A stretch of DNA of 64,000 nt. Origin: Paraburkholderia bannensis (GTDB lineage: Bacteria > Pseudomonadota > Gammaproteobacteria > Burkholderiales > Burkholderiaceae). This document shows, one piece after another, positions 8,715 to 21,474 of this stretch. The notes beneath the pieces are model-generated. The model searched no databases, was not told the DNA's origin, and saw only the letters and a program-made list of their open reading frames with translations. Location of the stretch: contig NZ_JACHBW010000025.1 in NCBI RefSeq assembly GCF_014200455.1, positions 1 to 64,000 on the forward strand, read 5' to 3'. The position numbers were made by a program, and so were the translations under genes. How positions within the stretch are numbered: position 1 is the first letter of the stretch; each line of letters begins with the position of its first letter.

Positions 8715-9668
8715 ATGGCATCTGCGATGGGACAAGGATTGCAGCATCGCACGGTGCTGCTCGATGAAGCGGTCGATGCGCTCGTGACGCGCGCGGACGG
8801 CGTCTACGTGGACGGCACGTTCGGGCGCGGCGGCCACAGCCGCGCCGTGCTTGGCCGGCTTGCGGAAGGCGGCCGGCTGATCGCGTTCGACAAGGACCCG
8901 CTGGCGATCGCCACTGCCGAACAGGTGGGCGACGCGCGGTTCTCGATCGTGCACGAAAGTTTTGCTTCACTGCGCGACGCCATGGCGCAGCGCGGGGTAG
9001 GGCGTGTGTCGGGGATTTTGCTGGACCTGGGCGTGTCGTCGCCGCAAATCGACGACCCGGAGCGCGGCTTCAGCTTCCGCGCCAATGGTCCGCTCGACAT
9101 GCGGATGGACCCGACGCGCGGCGAGTCCGCAGCCGACTGGCTCGCGCGGGCCACGTTGCAGGAACTGACGGAGGTGATTCGAGATTATGGGGAAGAACGG
9201 TTTGCTTTTCAGATTGCAAAGGCGCTTGTTGCTCGCCGGGCAGAGTCCGACCGTCTCGGGCCTCTCGACAGCACGGGCGAGCTTGCCCAAATCGTGGCTA
9301 ACGCCGTCAAAACCCGTGAGAAGGGTAAGGACCCGGCAACCCGCACCTTTCAAGCTATACGGATTCACGTCAATCAAGAGCTTGCGGAGCTGCAGGTCGT
9401 TCTAGAAGCAGCACTGTCGTTGCTGGAACAGGGGGGGCGGCTCGTGGTCATCAGCTTTCATTCGCTGGAAGACCGTATCGTCAAGCGGTTCATGCAGGCT
9501 AACGCCACGACGCCGGCAATCGACCGCCGTTTGCCGATTCGTGCCGTCGATCTGCCCAGTCCGCCCCTGAAGCTGCTCGGCCGCGTGTTCGCCAGCGACG
9601 AAGAAGTCGCCGCGAACCCGCGCGCCCGTTCGGCCGTGATGCGCATTGCGGAGCGCATCACGCCATGA
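8715..9668 (+). CDS. rsmH: 16S rRNA (cytosine(1402)-N(4))-methyltransferase
   Basis: RsmH (MraW) methylates N4 of C1402 in the ribosomal P site using S-adenosylmethionine. The 317-residue product has the SAM-binding [11 protein letters not shown] motif near residue 32, [12 protein letters not shown], the RGFSFR segment, and the C-terminal [14 protein letters not shown] block. The start at 8715 is used, but a second ATG at 8727 ([12 protein letters not shown]) fits homologous N-termini equally well, and neither has a clear ribosome-binding site. Its stop overlaps the ftsL start by four bases (ATGA), suggesting translational coupling. Confidence 0.96.
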   Translation: MASAMGQGLQHRTVLLDEAVDALVTRADGVYVDGTFGRGGHSRAVLGRLAEGGRLIAFDKDPLAIATAEQVGDARFSIVHESFASLRDAMAQRGVGRVSGILLDLGVSSPQIDDPERGFSFRANGPLDMRMDPTRGESAADWLARATLQELTEVIRDYGEERFAFQIAKALVARRAESDRLGPLDSTGELAQIVANAVKTREKGKDPATRTFQAIRIHVNQELAELQVVLEAALSLLEQGGRLVVISFHSLEDRIVKRFMQANATTPAIDRRLPIRAVDLPSPPLKLLGRVFASDEEVAANPRARSAVMRIAERITP

Positions 9669-10027
9669 ATCGCCTGAACATCTTCCTGCTGATCGTCGTC
9701 ATGGGCTGCGCGTTGTCGGTCGTGAACGCCACCAATCAGCAGCGGCAGATCTTCATCCAGTTGCAACGCGCGCAGTCGCAGGAGCGTCAGCTCCAGCAGG
9801 ACTACGCGCAGCTTCAATATCAGCAGAGCGCGCTGTCACGGACGTCGCGCGTTGAACAGCTCGCTACCGATTCGCTCAAGATGCAGCCCGTGACGACCGG
9901 ACGCACGCAATATCTGACGCTCGCACCTGGCGCGGCCACCGCAGTGGACGCGCCTGTGCCTGTTTCCGCGCCTGCAACGGCGTCGGCCCCGGCCAGCGCC
10001 AACGGCCGCCGTGGAGGCACGCGATGA
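9665..10027 (+). CDS. ftsL: Cell division protein FtsL
   Basis: FtsL is a small bitopic divisome protein that, with FtsB and FtsQ, links FtsA/FtsZ to the septal synthase FtsWI. The 120-residue product has a very short cytoplasmic N-terminus, one membrane helix at about 4-22, and a Gln/Arg-rich coiled coil at about 23-70 (leucine-zipper type). An Ala/Pro/Ser-rich tail follows. Sequence identity in this family is low, so the call rests on topology, size and position between rsmH and ftsI. It overlaps both neighbours by four bases. Confidence 0.93.
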   Translation: MNRLNIFLLIVVMGCALSVVNATNQQRQIFIQLQRAQSQERQLQQDYAQLQYQQSALSRTSRVEQLATDSLKMQPVTTGRTQYLTLAPGAATAVDAPVPVSAPATASAPASANGRRGGTR

Positions 10028-11937
10028 AAAAGGGCAACAGCCGCAAGAGCGTCGCCTTCAGCGCCAATCCGATCCTCTCCGTGCGCCTGCCGATGTGGCG
10101 CTCGAAGCTCGTCGTCTTCATGCTGTTCATGGCGTTCGTCGCGCTGGCTGCGCGCGCGTTCTGGATTCAGGGACCGGGCAACGCCTTCTATCAGAAGCAG
10201 GGCGAAAGCCGCTATCAGCGCACTATCGAACTGCCCGCCACGCGCGGCAAGATTCTCGACCGTAACGGCCTCGTGCTCGCGACGAGTTTGCCCGTGCGCG
10301 CGATCTGGGCGATTCCCGAAGCCGTGCCCGACGATCTCGGCGCGGACAAGCTCAATCAGCTCGGCAAGCTGCTCGATATGTCGAACAAGGACCTGCGCGC
10401 AAAGCTCTCGGAAGACAAGACCTTTGTCTACGTGAAGCGTCAGGTGCCGCTCGACGTCGCTCAGCAAATCACTGCGCTCGACATTCCGGGAATCTATCAG
10501 CGCAACGAATACAAACGTTTCTATCCGGAAGGTGACGTCACTGCCCACCTGATCGGCTTCACCAATGTAGAAGACGAGGGCCAGGAAGGTGTCGAACTCT
10601 CGGACCAGAAGATTCTGGCGGGCGTGCCGGGCATTCGCCACGTCATCAAGGACCGTATCGGGCACATCATCGAAGATGTGGATGAAACCGTCGTGCCGCA
10701 CGATGGCAAGGACGTCGAACTGTCGATCGACAGCAAGATTCAATACATCGCGTATTCAAACCTGAAGGCCGCGGTTGAAAAGTTCAAGGCCAAGGCGGGC
10801 GCGGCGATGGTGGTGGACGTGCGCACGGGCGAAGTGCTCGCGCTCGTGAACTATCCCACCTACAACCCGAACGACCGCTCGCACCTCACCGGCGAGCAGC
10901 TGCGCAACCGCATCCTGACGGACGTGTTCGAGCCGGGCTCGATCATGAAGCCGTTCACGGTGTCGCTGGCCCTCGATTTGCACCGCGTCTCGCCGACTAC
11001 ACTGGTGGATACGGGCGCGGGCCATTTCACCCTCGACGGCGCGACGATCACCGACGACGCCGGTTTCGGCGTGCTCACCGTGGGCGGCGTGATCCAGAAG
11101 TCGTCGAACATCGGCGCGACCAAGATCGCGATGACGCTCCGGCCCGAAGAAATGTGGAACATGTACACCAGCATCGGTCTCGGGCAAGCGCCGAAGGTCG
11201 GGTTCCCCGGCGCGGCGCCCGGGCGCCTGCGTCCGTGGAAAAGCTGGCGCCGCATCGAGCAGGCGACCATGTCGTACGGCTATGGCCTGTCGGTGTCGCT
11301 GTTCCAGCTTGCGCGCGCCTACACGGCCATCGCGCATGACGGCCAGATCCTGCCGGTGTCGATCTTCCGTCATCCGGGCGACGATCAACCCGTGGTCGGC
11401 ACCCAGGTGTTCGCGCCCAACACCGCGCGCGAAGTGCGCACGATGCTGGAGAGCGTGGTGTCGAAGCAGGGCACTTCGCCCGACGCCGCGGTGCCCGGTT
11501 ACCGCGTGGGCGGCAAGTCCGGTACGGCGTACAAGCACGGCCCGCACGGCTACGACCGCTCGAAGTACCGCGCCTCGTTCGTCGGCATGGCGCCGATGCC
11601 GAATCCGCGCATCGTTGTCGCCGTGACGGTGGATGAACCGACCGCCGGCAGCCACTTTGGCGGCGCGGTGTCGGGCCCGGTGTTCTCGGGCATCGTCGGC
11701 GATACGCTGCGCTCGCTCAACGTTCCGCCCGATATGCCGGTCAAGCAGCTCGTCGTGTCCGACGACAGCGCTTCCGCGCCTGTCGTCGCCAATGCGCCCT
11801 CGAATGCAAGCTCGAATGCGCCGAAAGCCGCGCCCGCGAAGCGGGTCGCCAACGCCGGCGCCGTCAAGGCCCCGGCCGGCGCGCACCACATGACCGTGGC
11901 CGATAACGCCAAAACCCGACCCGGAGTCGTCCGATGA
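10024..11937 (+). CDS. ftsI: Septal peptidoglycan transpeptidase FtsI (penicillin-binding protein 3)
   Basis: FtsI crosslinks septal peptidoglycan in complex with FtsW. The 637-residue protein has a cytoplasmic tail, one membrane helix at about 28-50, a class B dimerisation (pedestal) domain, and a transpeptidase domain. The catalytic triad motifs are present: SIMK with Ser306, SSN at 360-362 and KSGT at 498-501. The C-terminal 60 residues are Ala/Pro/Ser-rich and unlikely to be folded. It overlaps ftsL and murE by four bases each. Confidence 0.97.
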   Translation: MKKGNSRKSVAFSANPILSVRLPMWRSKLVVFMLFMAFVALAARAFWIQGPGNAFYQKQGESRYQRTIELPATRGKILDRNGLVLATSLPVRAIWAIPEAVPDDLGADKLNQLGKLLDMSNKDLRAKLSEDKTFVYVKRQVPLDVAQQITALDIPGIYQRNEYKRFYPEGDVTAHLIGFTNVEDEGQEGVELSDQKILAGVPGIRHVIKDRIGHIIEDVDETVVPHDGKDVELSIDSKIQYIAYSNLKAAVEKFKAKAGAAMVVDVRTGEVLALVNYPTYNPNDRSHLTGEQLRNRILTDVFEPGSIMKPFTVSLALDLHRVSPTTLVDTGAGHFTLDGATITDDAGFGVLTVGGVIQKSSNIGATKIAMTLRPEEMWNMYTSIGLGQAPKVGFPGAAPGRLRPWKSWRRIEQATMSYGYGLSVSLFQLARAYTAIAHDGQILPVSIFRHPGDDQPVVGTQVFAPNTAREVRTMLESVVSKQGTSPDAAVPGYRVGGKSGTAYKHGPHGYDRSKYRASFVGMAPMPNPRIVVAVTVDEPTAGSHFGGAVSGPVFSGIVGDTLRSLNVPPDMPVKQLVVSDDSASAPVVANAPSNASSNAPKAAPAKRVANAGAVKAPAGAHHMTVADNAKTRPGVVR

Positions 11938-13508
11938 GCGCCACGCGCACCCAGCATCCCGCGCAACGGCAGATCGCGGACGCACTCGCGTGGCTGCGCG
12001 CGCGCGTTTCGCCGACCTCGCCCGCAGCCAATCTGCACGCCGATACCCGCTCGCTCCAGCCGGGCGATGTATTTCTCGCCTACGCCGTGGAAGGCGCGGA
12101 TAACCGCTCGCATATCGAAAGCGCGCTCGCGCGCGGCGCGGCGGCGGTGCTGTATCAGCCGGAAGGCTATGCCGGCTCGTTTGATTTCAGCCAGGCGCAG
12201 AACGCGCTGGCCGTGCCGCAACTCGACGTGCTCGCAGGCGAAATTGCCAGCGGATGGTACGGCGATCCGAGCGACGCGATGCTCGTGGTCGGCGTGACCG
12301 GCACGAATGGCAAGACTTCGTGCAGCCAGTGGATTGCGGCGGCGCTCTCGGCCATTGGCCAGAAGTGCGCGATCGTCGGCACGCTGGGCAGTGGCTTTGT
12401 CGGCCAGCTCGTTCATACCGGCTTCACCACGCCCGACGCGCCGCAACTACAACGCTCGCTCGCGCAACTGCGCCAGCAGGGCGCGCAGGCGGTGGCGATG
12501 GAAGTGTCGTCGCACGCGCTGCATCAGGGCCGCGTCAACGGCACCTCGTTCGACGTCGCGGTCTTCACGAATCTCACGCAGGACCACCTCGACTATCACC
12601 GCACCTTCGAAGCCTACGAGGCCGCGAAGGCTCGTCTGTTCGCGTGGCCGGGCCTGCGCGCCGCCGTCATCAATGCCGATGACGCAGCGGGTCGCCGCCT
12701 GATCGCAGCCACGCGCGGCGCGGCGCGAACGATTGCGTATTGCATCGAGACGCCCGCCGCCGACGCGCCGGTCGCCGACGCCTGGCTGCGCGCGAAGGAC
12801 GTGCGCGCTACCGCAACCGGCACCGCGTTCCATCTGGAAACGTCGGACTGGGGCGAAGCGAATATCGAAGTGCAGACGCTCGGCCTCTTCAACGTCAGCA
12901 ATCTGCTCGGCGTACTGGGCGCGCTGCTGGCGGCGAACGTGCCGCTTCTCGCCGCGCTCAACGAAATCGCCAAACTGCAGCCGGTCAACGGCCGCATGGA
13001 GCGTCTGGGCGGCCGCGTCGATCAGGACGAACCGCTCGTCGTGATCGATTATGCGCACACGCCCGACGCGCTCGAAAAGACCCTCGACGCACTGCGCCCG
13101 ATCGCGGCGGCGCGCGGCGGCCGCCTGATCTGCATGTTCGGCTGCGGCGGCGACCGTGACGCCACCAAGCGCCCGCTGATGGGCGCGATCGCCGAGCGTC
13201 TGGCCGATCAAACCGTCGTGACGAGCGACAACCCGCGCAGCGAAGCGCCGGCCGCGATCATCGACCAGATCGTCGGCGGCATGCGCGAGCCGGACAAGGC
13301 GCGCCGCATCGAGGACCGCGCCAGCGCGATCCTGCAGGCCGTGCGCGGCGCGGCCAAAGAAGACGTCATCGTGCTGGCCGGCAAGGGGCACGAGGCAACC
13401 CAGGAAATCATGGGCAAGAAGCGCGCATTCTCCGATCAGGACCACGCGCGCCTTGCCCTCGCAGCCCGTCCGACTTCCGATCGGCATGGGCGCGGAGGCG
13501 GTGAATGA
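11934..13508 (+). CDS. murE: UDP-N-acetylmuramoyl-L-alanyl-D-glutamate--2,6-diaminopimelate ligase
   Basis: MurE adds meso-diaminopimelate to UDP-MurNAc-dipeptide in the cytoplasm. The 524-residue protein has the three Mur ligase domains, with the ATP-binding VTGTNGKTS motif at about 121-129. DNPR at 432-435 is the known signature for meso-DAP rather than lysine specificity. The gene overlaps ftsI upstream and murF downstream by four bases. Confidence 0.97.
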   Translation: MSATRTQHPAQRQIADALAWLRARVSPTSPAANLHADTRSLQPGDVFLAYAVEGADNRSHIESALARGAAAVLYQPEGYAGSFDFSQAQNALAVPQLDVLAGEIASGWYGDPSDAMLVVGVTGTNGKTSCSQWIAAALSAIGQKCAIVGTLGSGFVGQLVHTGFTTPDAPQLQRSLAQLRQQGAQAVAMEVSSHALHQGRVNGTSFDVAVFTNLTQDHLDYHRTFEAYEAAKARLFAWPGLRAAVINADDAAGRRLIAATRGAARTIAYCIETPAADAPVADAWLRAKDVRATATGTAFHLETSDWGEANIEVQTLGLFNVSNLLGVLGALLAANVPLLAALNEIAKLQPVNGRMERLGGRVDQDEPLVVIDYAHTPDALEKTLDALRPIAAARGGRLICMFGCGGDRDATKRPLMGAIAERLADQTVVTSDNPRSEAPAAIIDQIVGGMREPDKARRIEDRASAILQAVRGAAKEDVIVLAGKGHEATQEIMGKKRAFSDQDHARLALAARPTSDRHGRGGGE

Positions 13509-14917
13509 CAATGCTTTCCCTGCGCGAAGCGGCAGCGCTGATTCCCGGCGCAAGCGTACTCGGCGACGAGAACGCGACCTTCGAGCGCATCTCCACCGAT
13601 AGCCGTACGACCGGCCCCGGCGACCTGTTCGTCGCGCTCAAGGGCGAGCGTTTCGACGCGCACGACTTCCTGCCCGAAGTGGCGGCCCGTCACGTGAGCG
13701 CGGCGCTCGTCTCGCGCAGCCCCGGCGACTGGCGCGTTCCCGCGCTGCGCGTGGACGACACGCGCATGGCGCTGGGTGCGCTCGCGCTCGGCTGGCGGCG
13801 TCGTTTTGCGATGCCGCTCGTGGCCGTCACCGGCAGCAACGGCAAGACCACGGTCAAGGAAATGATCGCGTCGATCTTCGCTGCTGCGGTGGGTGAGCAC
13901 GCGCGTCTGGCGACGGCTGGCAATCTGAACAACGACATCGGCGTGCCGCTGACGTTGCTGCGCTTGAGCGCGGCGCATCAGTTGGCCGTCGTCGAACTCG
14001 GCATGAATCATCCCGGCGAAACCGAACTGCTCGCGAAATTCGCTGAGCCGACCGTGGCCGTGGTGAACAACGCGCAGCGCGAACACCAGGAATTCATGGC
14101 GACGGTGGAAGCCGTCGCGCTCGAACACGCGAGCGTGATTCACGCGCTCAAGCCCGAAGGCACGGCCGTGTTTCCCGCCGACGACGCTTACGCGGGCATC
14201 TGGCGCGTGGCCGCAACCGGCTCGCAGATTCTCGACTTCGCGCTGCACACCGATGAACGCGCAGTCGATGCGGCGGTGACGGGCAAGCTCATCGGCTCGC
14301 GTCTGGCTGTCGCCACGCCCGAAGGCCACCTCGAAATCGAACTCAAGGTGCTCGGCGCACACAACGCACACAACGCACTCGCGGCAACGGCTGCGGCGCT
14401 TGCGTCCGGCGTATCGCTCGAAGCGATCCGTCGCGGTCTCGAAGCATTCGAACCGGTAAAGGGCCGTTTGCAGGTAAAACGCGCGGCGCTTGCGGAACTT
14501 GCAGGCGCTACGGTGATCGATGACACCTACAACGCGAACCCCGATTCCGTGCGCGCGGCCATCGACGTGCTCGCTTCGCACGATTCGCCGCGCGTGCTGG
14601 TGCTCGGCGACATGGGCGAAGTCGGCGACGACGGCCCCGCGTTCCACCGCGAGGTGGGTGCTTATGCGAAGGAGCGCGGCATCGACGCGCTGTACACGCT
14701 TGGCGCGGCAGCACGCGACATCTCGGCGGCATTCGGCGCAAACGCGTTGCATGCCGCCGATGTCAGCGAGCTGGTTCGCGCACTCGCCGGCGCCGGTTAC
14801 GGCTCTGGCGCCACGATTCTCGTGAAAGGCTCGCGCTTCATGCAGATGGAGCGAGTTGTCGCCGCTCTCACGAACCCGCAACCCACGGCACCGGACGCAG
14901 CGTCCGGCGCACACTGA
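13505..14917 (+). CDS. murF: UDP-N-acetylmuramoyl-tripeptide--D-alanyl-D-alanine ligase
   Basis: MurF attaches the D-Ala-D-Ala dipeptide made by Ddl, whose gene is in the same cluster, completing the UDP-MurNAc-pentapeptide. The 470-residue product has the N-terminal UDP-binding domain ([13 protein letters not shown]), the ATP-binding [12 protein letters not shown] motif near 109-120, the central HPGETELL region, and the C-terminal ligase domain with [10 protein letters not shown]. It overlaps murE by four bases. Nineteen bases separate it from mraY. Confidence 0.97.
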   Translation: MTMLSLREAAALIPGASVLGDENATFERISTDSRTTGPGDLFVALKGERFDAHDFLPEVAARHVSAALVSRSPGDWRVPALRVDDTRMALGALALGWRRRFAMPLVAVTGSNGKTTVKEMIASIFAAAVGEHARLATAGNLNNDIGVPLTLLRLSAAHQLAVVELGMNHPGETELLAKFAEPTVAVVNNAQREHQEFMATVEAVALEHASVIHALKPEGTAVFPADDAYAGIWRVAATGSQILDFALHTDERAVDAAVTGKLIGSRLAVATPEGHLEIELKVLGAHNAHNALAATAAALASGVSLEAIRRGLEAFEPVKGRLQVKRAALAELAGATVIDDTYNANPDSVRAAIDVLASHDSPRVLVLGDMGEVGDDGPAFHREVGAYAKERGIDALYTLGAAARDISAAFGANALHAADVSELVRALAGAGYGSGATILVKGSRFMQMERVVAALTNPQPTAPDAASGAH

Positions 14918-14936
14918 ATTTCCAAGGAATCAAGGC

Positions 14937-16106
14937 ATGCTACTGGCGCTGGCGCAATGGCTGCAGAATGACGCAAGCTTCTTGCGCGTGTTCAGTTATC
15001 TGACGTTTCGTGCGGTGATGGCCACCATCACCGCGATGGCGATCGGGCTCTTTCTCGGGCCCTGGGTCATTCGCAAGCTCACCGAAATGAAGGTCGGGCA
15101 GGCCGTGCGCACGGACGGCCCGCAGACCCACCTCGTGAAATCCGGCACGCCCACCATGGGCGGCGTGCTGATCCTGCTGGGCATCGCCGTGGCCACGCTG
15201 CTGTGGGGCGATCTCTCGAACCGTTTCATCTGGATCGTGATGCTGGTCACGTTCGGTTTCGGCGCGATCGGCTGGGTCGACGATTACCGCAAGGTGGTCT
15301 ACAAGGACCCGCGCGGGATGTCGTCGCGTGAGAAGTATTTCTGGCAGTCGGTGATCGGTCTGTTCGCGGCGGTGTATCTCGCCTTTAGCGTGTCCGAAGC
15401 GAATAACGTGCGCGTGTTCGACCTCTTCATGGCCTGGGTGCGCAGCGGTCTGTCCATGGGCCTGCCCGCGCGCGCCGACCTGTTGCTGCCGTTCCTCAAG
15501 TCGATGACGTATCCGCTGGGCGTGTGGGGCTTCATCGCGCTCACGTATTTCGTGATCGTCGGCGCAAGCAACGCCGTGAATCTCACCGATGGCCTAGACG
15601 GTCTCGTGATCATGCCGGTCGTGCTGGTGGGCGCGTCGCTGGGCGTGTTCGCCTATGTGATGGGCAGCTCGGTCTATTCGAAATATCTGCTGTTTCCGCA
15701 CATTCCCGGCGCGGGCGAATTGCTGATCTTCTGCTCGGCGATGGGCGGGGCGGGGCTGGCGTTCCTCTGGTTCAACACCTATCCCGCGCAGGTGTTCATG
15801 GGCGACGTGGGCGCGCTGGCGCTCGGCGGGGCGCTTGGCACCATCGCCGTGATCGTGCGTCAGGAAATCGTGCTCTTCATCATGGGCGGCATTTTCGTGG
15901 CGGAAACGCTCTCCGTGATGCTGCAGGTCACCTGGTTCAAGTACACAAAAAAACGCTTTGGCGAAGGCCGGCGCATCTTCAAGATGGCGCCGCTGCATCA
16001 CCATTTCGAGCTGTCGGGCTGGAAGGAAACGCAGGTGGTCGTGCGCTTCTGGGTCATCACGCTGATGCTGTGCCTGATCGGTCTGTCGACGCTGAAGTTG
16101 CGTTGA
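14937..16106 (+). CDS. mraY: Phospho-N-acetylmuramoyl-pentapeptide-transferase
   Basis: MraY transfers phospho-MurNAc-pentapeptide to undecaprenyl phosphate, forming lipid I at the inner membrane. The 389-residue protein is polytopic, with about ten membrane helices. It shows the conserved [27 protein letters not shown] and [11 protein letters not shown] motifs containing the catalytic aspartates, and the PLHHHFE loop. The start at 14937 has AAGGA upstream and gives the usual [10 protein letters not shown]-terminus. A 76-bp gap containing direct GTTGAATTTG-like repeats separates it from murD. Confidence 0.97.
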   Translation: MLLALAQWLQNDASFLRVFSYLTFRAVMATITAMAIGLFLGPWVIRKLTEMKVGQAVRTDGPQTHLVKSGTPTMGGVLILLGIAVATLLWGDLSNRFIWIVMLVTFGFGAIGWVDDYRKVVYKDPRGMSSREKYFWQSVIGLFAAVYLAFSVSEANNVRVFDLFMAWVRSGLSMGLPARADLLLPFLKSMTYPLGVWGFIALTYFVIVGASNAVNLTDGLDGLVIMPVVLVGASLGVFAYVMGSSVYSKYLLFPHIPGAGELLIFCSAMGGAGLAFLWFNTYPAQVFMGDVGALALGGALGTIAVIVRQEIVLFIMGGIFVAETLSVMLQVTWFKYTKKRFGEGRRIFKMAPLHHHFELSGWKETQVVVRFWVITLMLCLIGLSTLKLR

Positions 16107-16182
16107 TGTTGCGTCGAATTTGCGTTGAATTTGTGTTGATCGACGCGCCGTTTTTCACTTTGCCTCTTTAGGAAAGCAAGCA

Positions 16183-17703
16183 ATGTTTGGCGAGAAGTTT
16201 CGGGATCGGCAAAAGCCGATGGTGCTCGTGCTGGGACTCGGTGAATCGGGTCTCGCGATGGCGCGTTGGTGCGCGCGGCAAGGTTGCCGCCTGCGTATCG
16301 CCGACACGCGCGCGACGCCGCCGGGTCTTGCCGAACTCGCCAAACATGGCATCGATCCCGCGCATTTCGTCGGCGGCGCGTTTTCGACAGCGCTGCTCGA
16401 AGGCGTGGAAATCGTCGCGATCAGCCCGGGGCTGTCGCCGCTGGCCGACGATCTCGTGCCGCTGATCGCCGCCGCGCGCGAACAGGGCATCGAAGTCTGG
16501 GGCGAACTCGAACTGTTCGCTCAGGCGCTGCGTCATCTGGGCGAAAGCGGCTACGCTCCGAAGGTGCTGGCGATCACCGGCACCAACGGCAAGACCACCA
16601 CCACGAGCCTTACCGGCATGCTCTGCGAGCGCGCGGGCAAGACCGTCGCGGTGGCGGGCAACATCAGCCCGGCGATGCTCGACAAACTCGCCGAAGCGAT
16701 CGACAACACCGCGCTGCCCGACGTCTGGGTGCTCGAACTCTCCAGCTTCCAGCTTGAAACGGCGCACACCTTCGCGCCCGACGCGGCGACGGTGCTCAAC
16801 ATCACCCAGGATCACCTCGACTGGCACGGCGGTCTGGACGCTTACGCCGCCGCGAAGGGCCGCATTTTCGGCGCGCAGACCGTGCGCGTGCTCAACCGCG
16901 ACGACGCGCGCGTGATGTCGCTCGCGCGCGTGAAGGACAGCGGCGAGGCGCGCGTGGTGACGTTCGGCGTCAACGAGCCGCAGCGCGATGGCGATTACGG
17001 TGTTTCGCGCGACAACGGCATGCAGTGGCTGGTGCAGGCGCACGACCGCGACGCCGTCGACGAACCGGTTTCCGCGCGCCGGCGCAAGCAGCTCGACGCC
17101 GCGCCGGTCAATCTCGGCATGAAGCGCCTGATGCCGGTCGACGCGCTGCGCATTCGCGGCCTGCACAACGCGGCCAATGCGCTGGCGGCCTTCGCGCTCG
17201 CGCGCGCGATCGACCTGTCGCCCGCCGCGCTGCTGCATGGCCTGCGCGACTATCGCGGCGAGCCGCATCGCGTCGAACTGATCGCCACGATCGACGGCAT
17301 CGATTTCGTGGACGACAGCAAGGGCACCAATGTAGGCGCGACGGTGGCGGCGCTCGACGGCCTCGCGCAGCGCGCGGTGCTGATCGCGGGCGGCGACGGC
17401 AAGGGCCAGGATTTCGATCCGCTGACCGCACCCGTGGCGCGCTGGTGCCGTGCGGTCATGCTGATTGGCCGCGACGCACCGAAGATTCGCGCCGCGCTCG
17501 AAAGCACGGGCATCGCGCTCACCGATCACGCCACGCTCGAAGAAGCCACGCACGCGGCCGCCACGCTCGCCGAACCCGGCGACGTCGTGCTGCTTTCGCC
17601 CGCGTGCGCGAGCCTCGACATGTTCAAGAACTACGCACACCGCGCGGCCATGTTCCGCGACACGGTCGAGGCCATCGCCGCAGAACGGGGGACGACGATA
17701 TGA
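16183..17703 (+). CDS. murD: UDP-N-acetylmuramoylalanine--D-glutamate ligase
   Basis: MurD adds D-glutamate to UDP-MurNAc-L-alanine. The 506-residue product has a Rossmann-like UDP-binding domain ([13 protein letters not shown]), the ATP-binding [11 protein letters not shown] motif at about 130-140, and the C-terminal domain with [12 protein letters not shown] and [13 protein letters not shown]. The ATG at 16183 has AGGAAAG upstream. It is slightly longer than the E. coli enzyme (438 residues), with an insertion around residues 275-310. Its stop overlaps the ftsW start (ATGA). Confidence 0.97.
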   Translation: MFGEKFRDRQKPMVLVLGLGESGLAMARWCARQGCRLRIADTRATPPGLAELAKHGIDPAHFVGGAFSTALLEGVEIVAISPGLSPLADDLVPLIAAAREQGIEVWGELELFAQALRHLGESGYAPKVLAITGTNGKTTTTSLTGMLCERAGKTVAVAGNISPAMLDKLAEAIDNTALPDVWVLELSSFQLETAHTFAPDAATVLNITQDHLDWHGGLDAYAAAKGRIFGAQTVRVLNRDDARVMSLARVKDSGEARVVTFGVNEPQRDGDYGVSRDNGMQWLVQAHDRDAVDEPVSARRRKQLDAAPVNLGMKRLMPVDALRIRGLHNAANALAAFALARAIDLSPAALLHGLRDYRGEPHRVELIATIDGIDFVDDSKGTNVGATVAALDGLAQRAVLIAGGDGKGQDFDPLTAPVARWCRAVMLIGRDAPKIRAALESTGIALTDHATLEEATHAAATLAEPGDVVLLSPACASLDMFKNYAHRAAMFRDTVEAIAAERGTTI

Positions 17704-18980
17704 GCTGGTCCGAACGATTCGGCGCGCGTCTGTCTCGCGAAGCGAGCGGTGGATCTGCTGATCACGGCACCTCGCTGGGTTCGTCCAGCGCGCGCGTGGG
17801 CGGCATTTCGAGCGCGGTCAACGGCGCGCGCCCCGGGCGCTCGCGCATGCTCGATTACGACTACTCGCTGCTGTGGGCCGTGATCGCGCTGCTGGGCCTG
17901 GGCGTGGTGATGGTCTATTCGGCCTCGATCGCGATGCCCGATTCGCCCAAGTACGCCGCGTACCGCGACTGGGCCTTCCTCGCGCGCCACCTCGTATCGC
18001 TCGTGGTCGCAGCGGTTGCCGCCGTAATCGCGTTCCGCATTCCGGTGTCGGTGTGGGAGCGTTACGCGCCCAAGCTCTTTCTGATCGCGCTGGCGATGCT
18101 CGTCGTGGTGCTGATTCCGCACATCGGCAAGGGCGTGAACGGCGCGCGCCGCTGGATTCCGCTCGGCATCACGAATATGCAGCCGTCGGAAATCATGAAG
18201 CTCGCCGTGACGATCTACGCGGCGAACTACACGGTGCGCAAGCAGGAATACATGCACAGCTTCGCCAAGGGCTTCCTGCCGATGGCCTTTGCCGTGGGTG
18301 TGGTGGGCGCGCTGCTGCTGCTCGAACCGGACATGGGCGCGTTCATGGTGATCGCCGCGATCGCGATGGGCGTGCTGTTCCTCGGCGGTGTGAACGGCAA
18401 GCTGTTCGGCGGGCTCGTGCTCACCGCAGTGGGCACCTTCACGATGCTGGTGTGGCTCTCGCCGTGGCGTCGCGAGCGGATCTTCGCCTACCTCGATCCG
18501 TGGGACGACCGCTATGCGCAGGGCAAGGCCTATCAGCTCACGCACTCGCTGATCGCGTTCGGGCGCGGCGAATGGTTCGGTGTGGGTCTGGGCGGCAGCG
18601 TGGAAAAGCTCAACTACCTGCCCGAAGCGCACACCGACTTCATCCTGGCCGTGATCGGCGAGGAACTCGGCTTTGTGGGCGTGATGGTCGTGATCCTGCT
18701 GTTCTACTGGATCGTGCGCCGCGCGTTCGAGATCGGCCGTCAGGCGCTCGCACTCGACCGCACCTTCGCGGGGCTGGTCGCCAAGGGGCTAGGCGTGTGG
18801 TTCGGCGCGCAGGCCTTCATCAACATGGGCGTGAACCTCGGCCTGTTGCCGACCAAGGGCCTGACGCTGCCGCTCGTGAGCTACGGGGGCTCGGGCATTT
18901 TGCTGAACTGTGTTGCGGTGGCGCTGTTGCTGCGTGTGGATTATGAAAATCGTGTGCTGATGCGCGGGGGCAAGGTATGA
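17700..18980 (+). CDS. ftsW: Septal peptidoglycan polymerase FtsW (SEDS family)
   Basis: FtsW is the SEDS glycosyltransferase that polymerises lipid II at the division site together with FtsI. The 426-residue protein begins with a 55-residue Ser/Gly/Arg-rich cytoplasmic tail, followed by about ten membrane helices. Conserved SEDS motifs include [25 protein letters not shown], and the C-terminal [15 protein letters not shown]. The ATG at 17700 overlaps the murD stop. An open frame extends further upstream but lies inside murD. It overlaps murG by four bases. Confidence 0.97.
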   Translation: MSWSERFGARLSREASGGSADHGTSLGSSSARVGGISSAVNGARPGRSRMLDYDYSLLWAVIALLGLGVVMVYSASIAMPDSPKYAAYRDWAFLARHLVSLVVAAVAAVIAFRIPVSVWERYAPKLFLIALAMLVVVLIPHIGKGVNGARRWIPLGITNMQPSEIMKLAVTIYAANYTVRKQEYMHSFAKGFLPMAFAVGVVGALLLLEPDMGAFMVIAAIAMGVLFLGGVNGKLFGGLVLTAVGTFTMLVWLSPWRRERIFAYLDPWDDRYAQGKAYQLTHSLIAFGRGEWFGVGLGGSVEKLNYLPEAHTDFILAVIGEELGFVGVMVVILLFYWIVRRAFEIGRQALALDRTFAGLVAKGLGVWFGAQAFINMGVNLGLLPTKGLTLPLVSYGGSGILLNCVAVALLLRVDYENRVLMRGGKV

Positions 18981-20079
18981 CCGCTTCGCAAACCCGCACG
19001 CTCATGGTGATGGCCGGCGGTACCGGGGGACATGTGTTTCCGGGGCTCGCCGTGGCGCATCGCATGCAGGAGTGGGGCTGGCGCGTGGTGTGGCTCGGCA
19101 ACGCCGCGGGCATGGAGGCGACGCTCGTGCCGAAGCACGGCATCGCGATGGAATACGTGCGTTTTGGCGGTGTGCGCGGCAAAGGCCTCAAGACCAAGCT
19201 GATGTTGCCCGTTAACCTCCTGCGTGCGTGTACGCAGAGCCTCGCGGCGCTGCGTCGCGTAAAGCCCGATGTGGTGCTTGGCATGGGCGGTTACATCACG
19301 TTCCCGGCGGGCGTGATGAGCGCGCTGTCGGGCCGCCCGCTGGTGCTGCACGAACAGAATTCGATCGCGGGTCTGGCGAACAAGGTGCTCGCGAAACTCG
19401 CGAAGCGCGTGCTGGTGGCGTTCCCCGGCGCACTGCCCAACGGCGAGTGGACCGGCAATCCGATCCGCGCCGAACTCGAACACGTTGTCTCGCCCAGGGA
19501 TCGCTACGCGCAGCGCAGCGGTCCGTTGCGCGTGCTGGTGGTGGGCGGAAGCCTGGGCGCGGCGGCGCTCAACGAAGTCGTGCCGCGCGCGCTCGCGAAG
19601 CTCGCACCGGGCGAGCGTCCGCACGTCGTGCATCAGGCGGGCGCGAAGCATATCGACGCGCTGCGTCAGAACTATCAGGAAGCCGGTATCGAGCCGGGTG
19701 AAGCGGCAGAACTCGTGCCCTTCATCGACGATATGGCGAGCGCCTACGAAAACGCGGATCTCGTGATCTGCCGCTCGGGCGCGATGACGGTGGCGGAAAT
19801 CGCGGCGGTGGGCGTGGCGGCGCTGTTCGTGCCGTTCCCCTACGCGGTGGACGACCACCAGACGACCAACGCGGCGTTCCTCGCGCAAGCGGGCGCGGCG
19901 CGCGTGGTACAGCAGCGCGAGTTGTCGGCAGACGTGCTCGCAGACTGGCTCAGGCAGCAAACCCGGCAATCGCTGGCAGAAATGGCAGAGCGCGCCCGCG
20001 CGCTCGCAAAACCCGACGCCGCCGAACAGGTCGCGCGCATCTGCGCGGCCGCGGCGGGCGTAGCAGCGGGAGGAAAGCA

Positions 20080-20083
<4 letters not shown>
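18977..20083 (+). CDS. murG: Undecaprenyldiphospho-muramoylpentapeptide beta-N-acetylglucosaminyltransferase
   Basis: MurG is a GT28 glycosyltransferase that converts lipid I to lipid II on the inner face of the membrane. The 368-residue product has the N-terminal glycine-rich [14 protein letters not shown] motif, the [12 protein letters not shown] segment, a second Rossmann domain with VVGGSLGA, and the UDP-GlcNAc site [14 protein letters not shown] followed by [10 protein letters not shown]. It overlaps ftsW and murC by four bases each. Confidence 0.97.
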
Positions 20084-21470
<1,387 letters not shown>

Positions 21471-21474
<4 letters not shown>
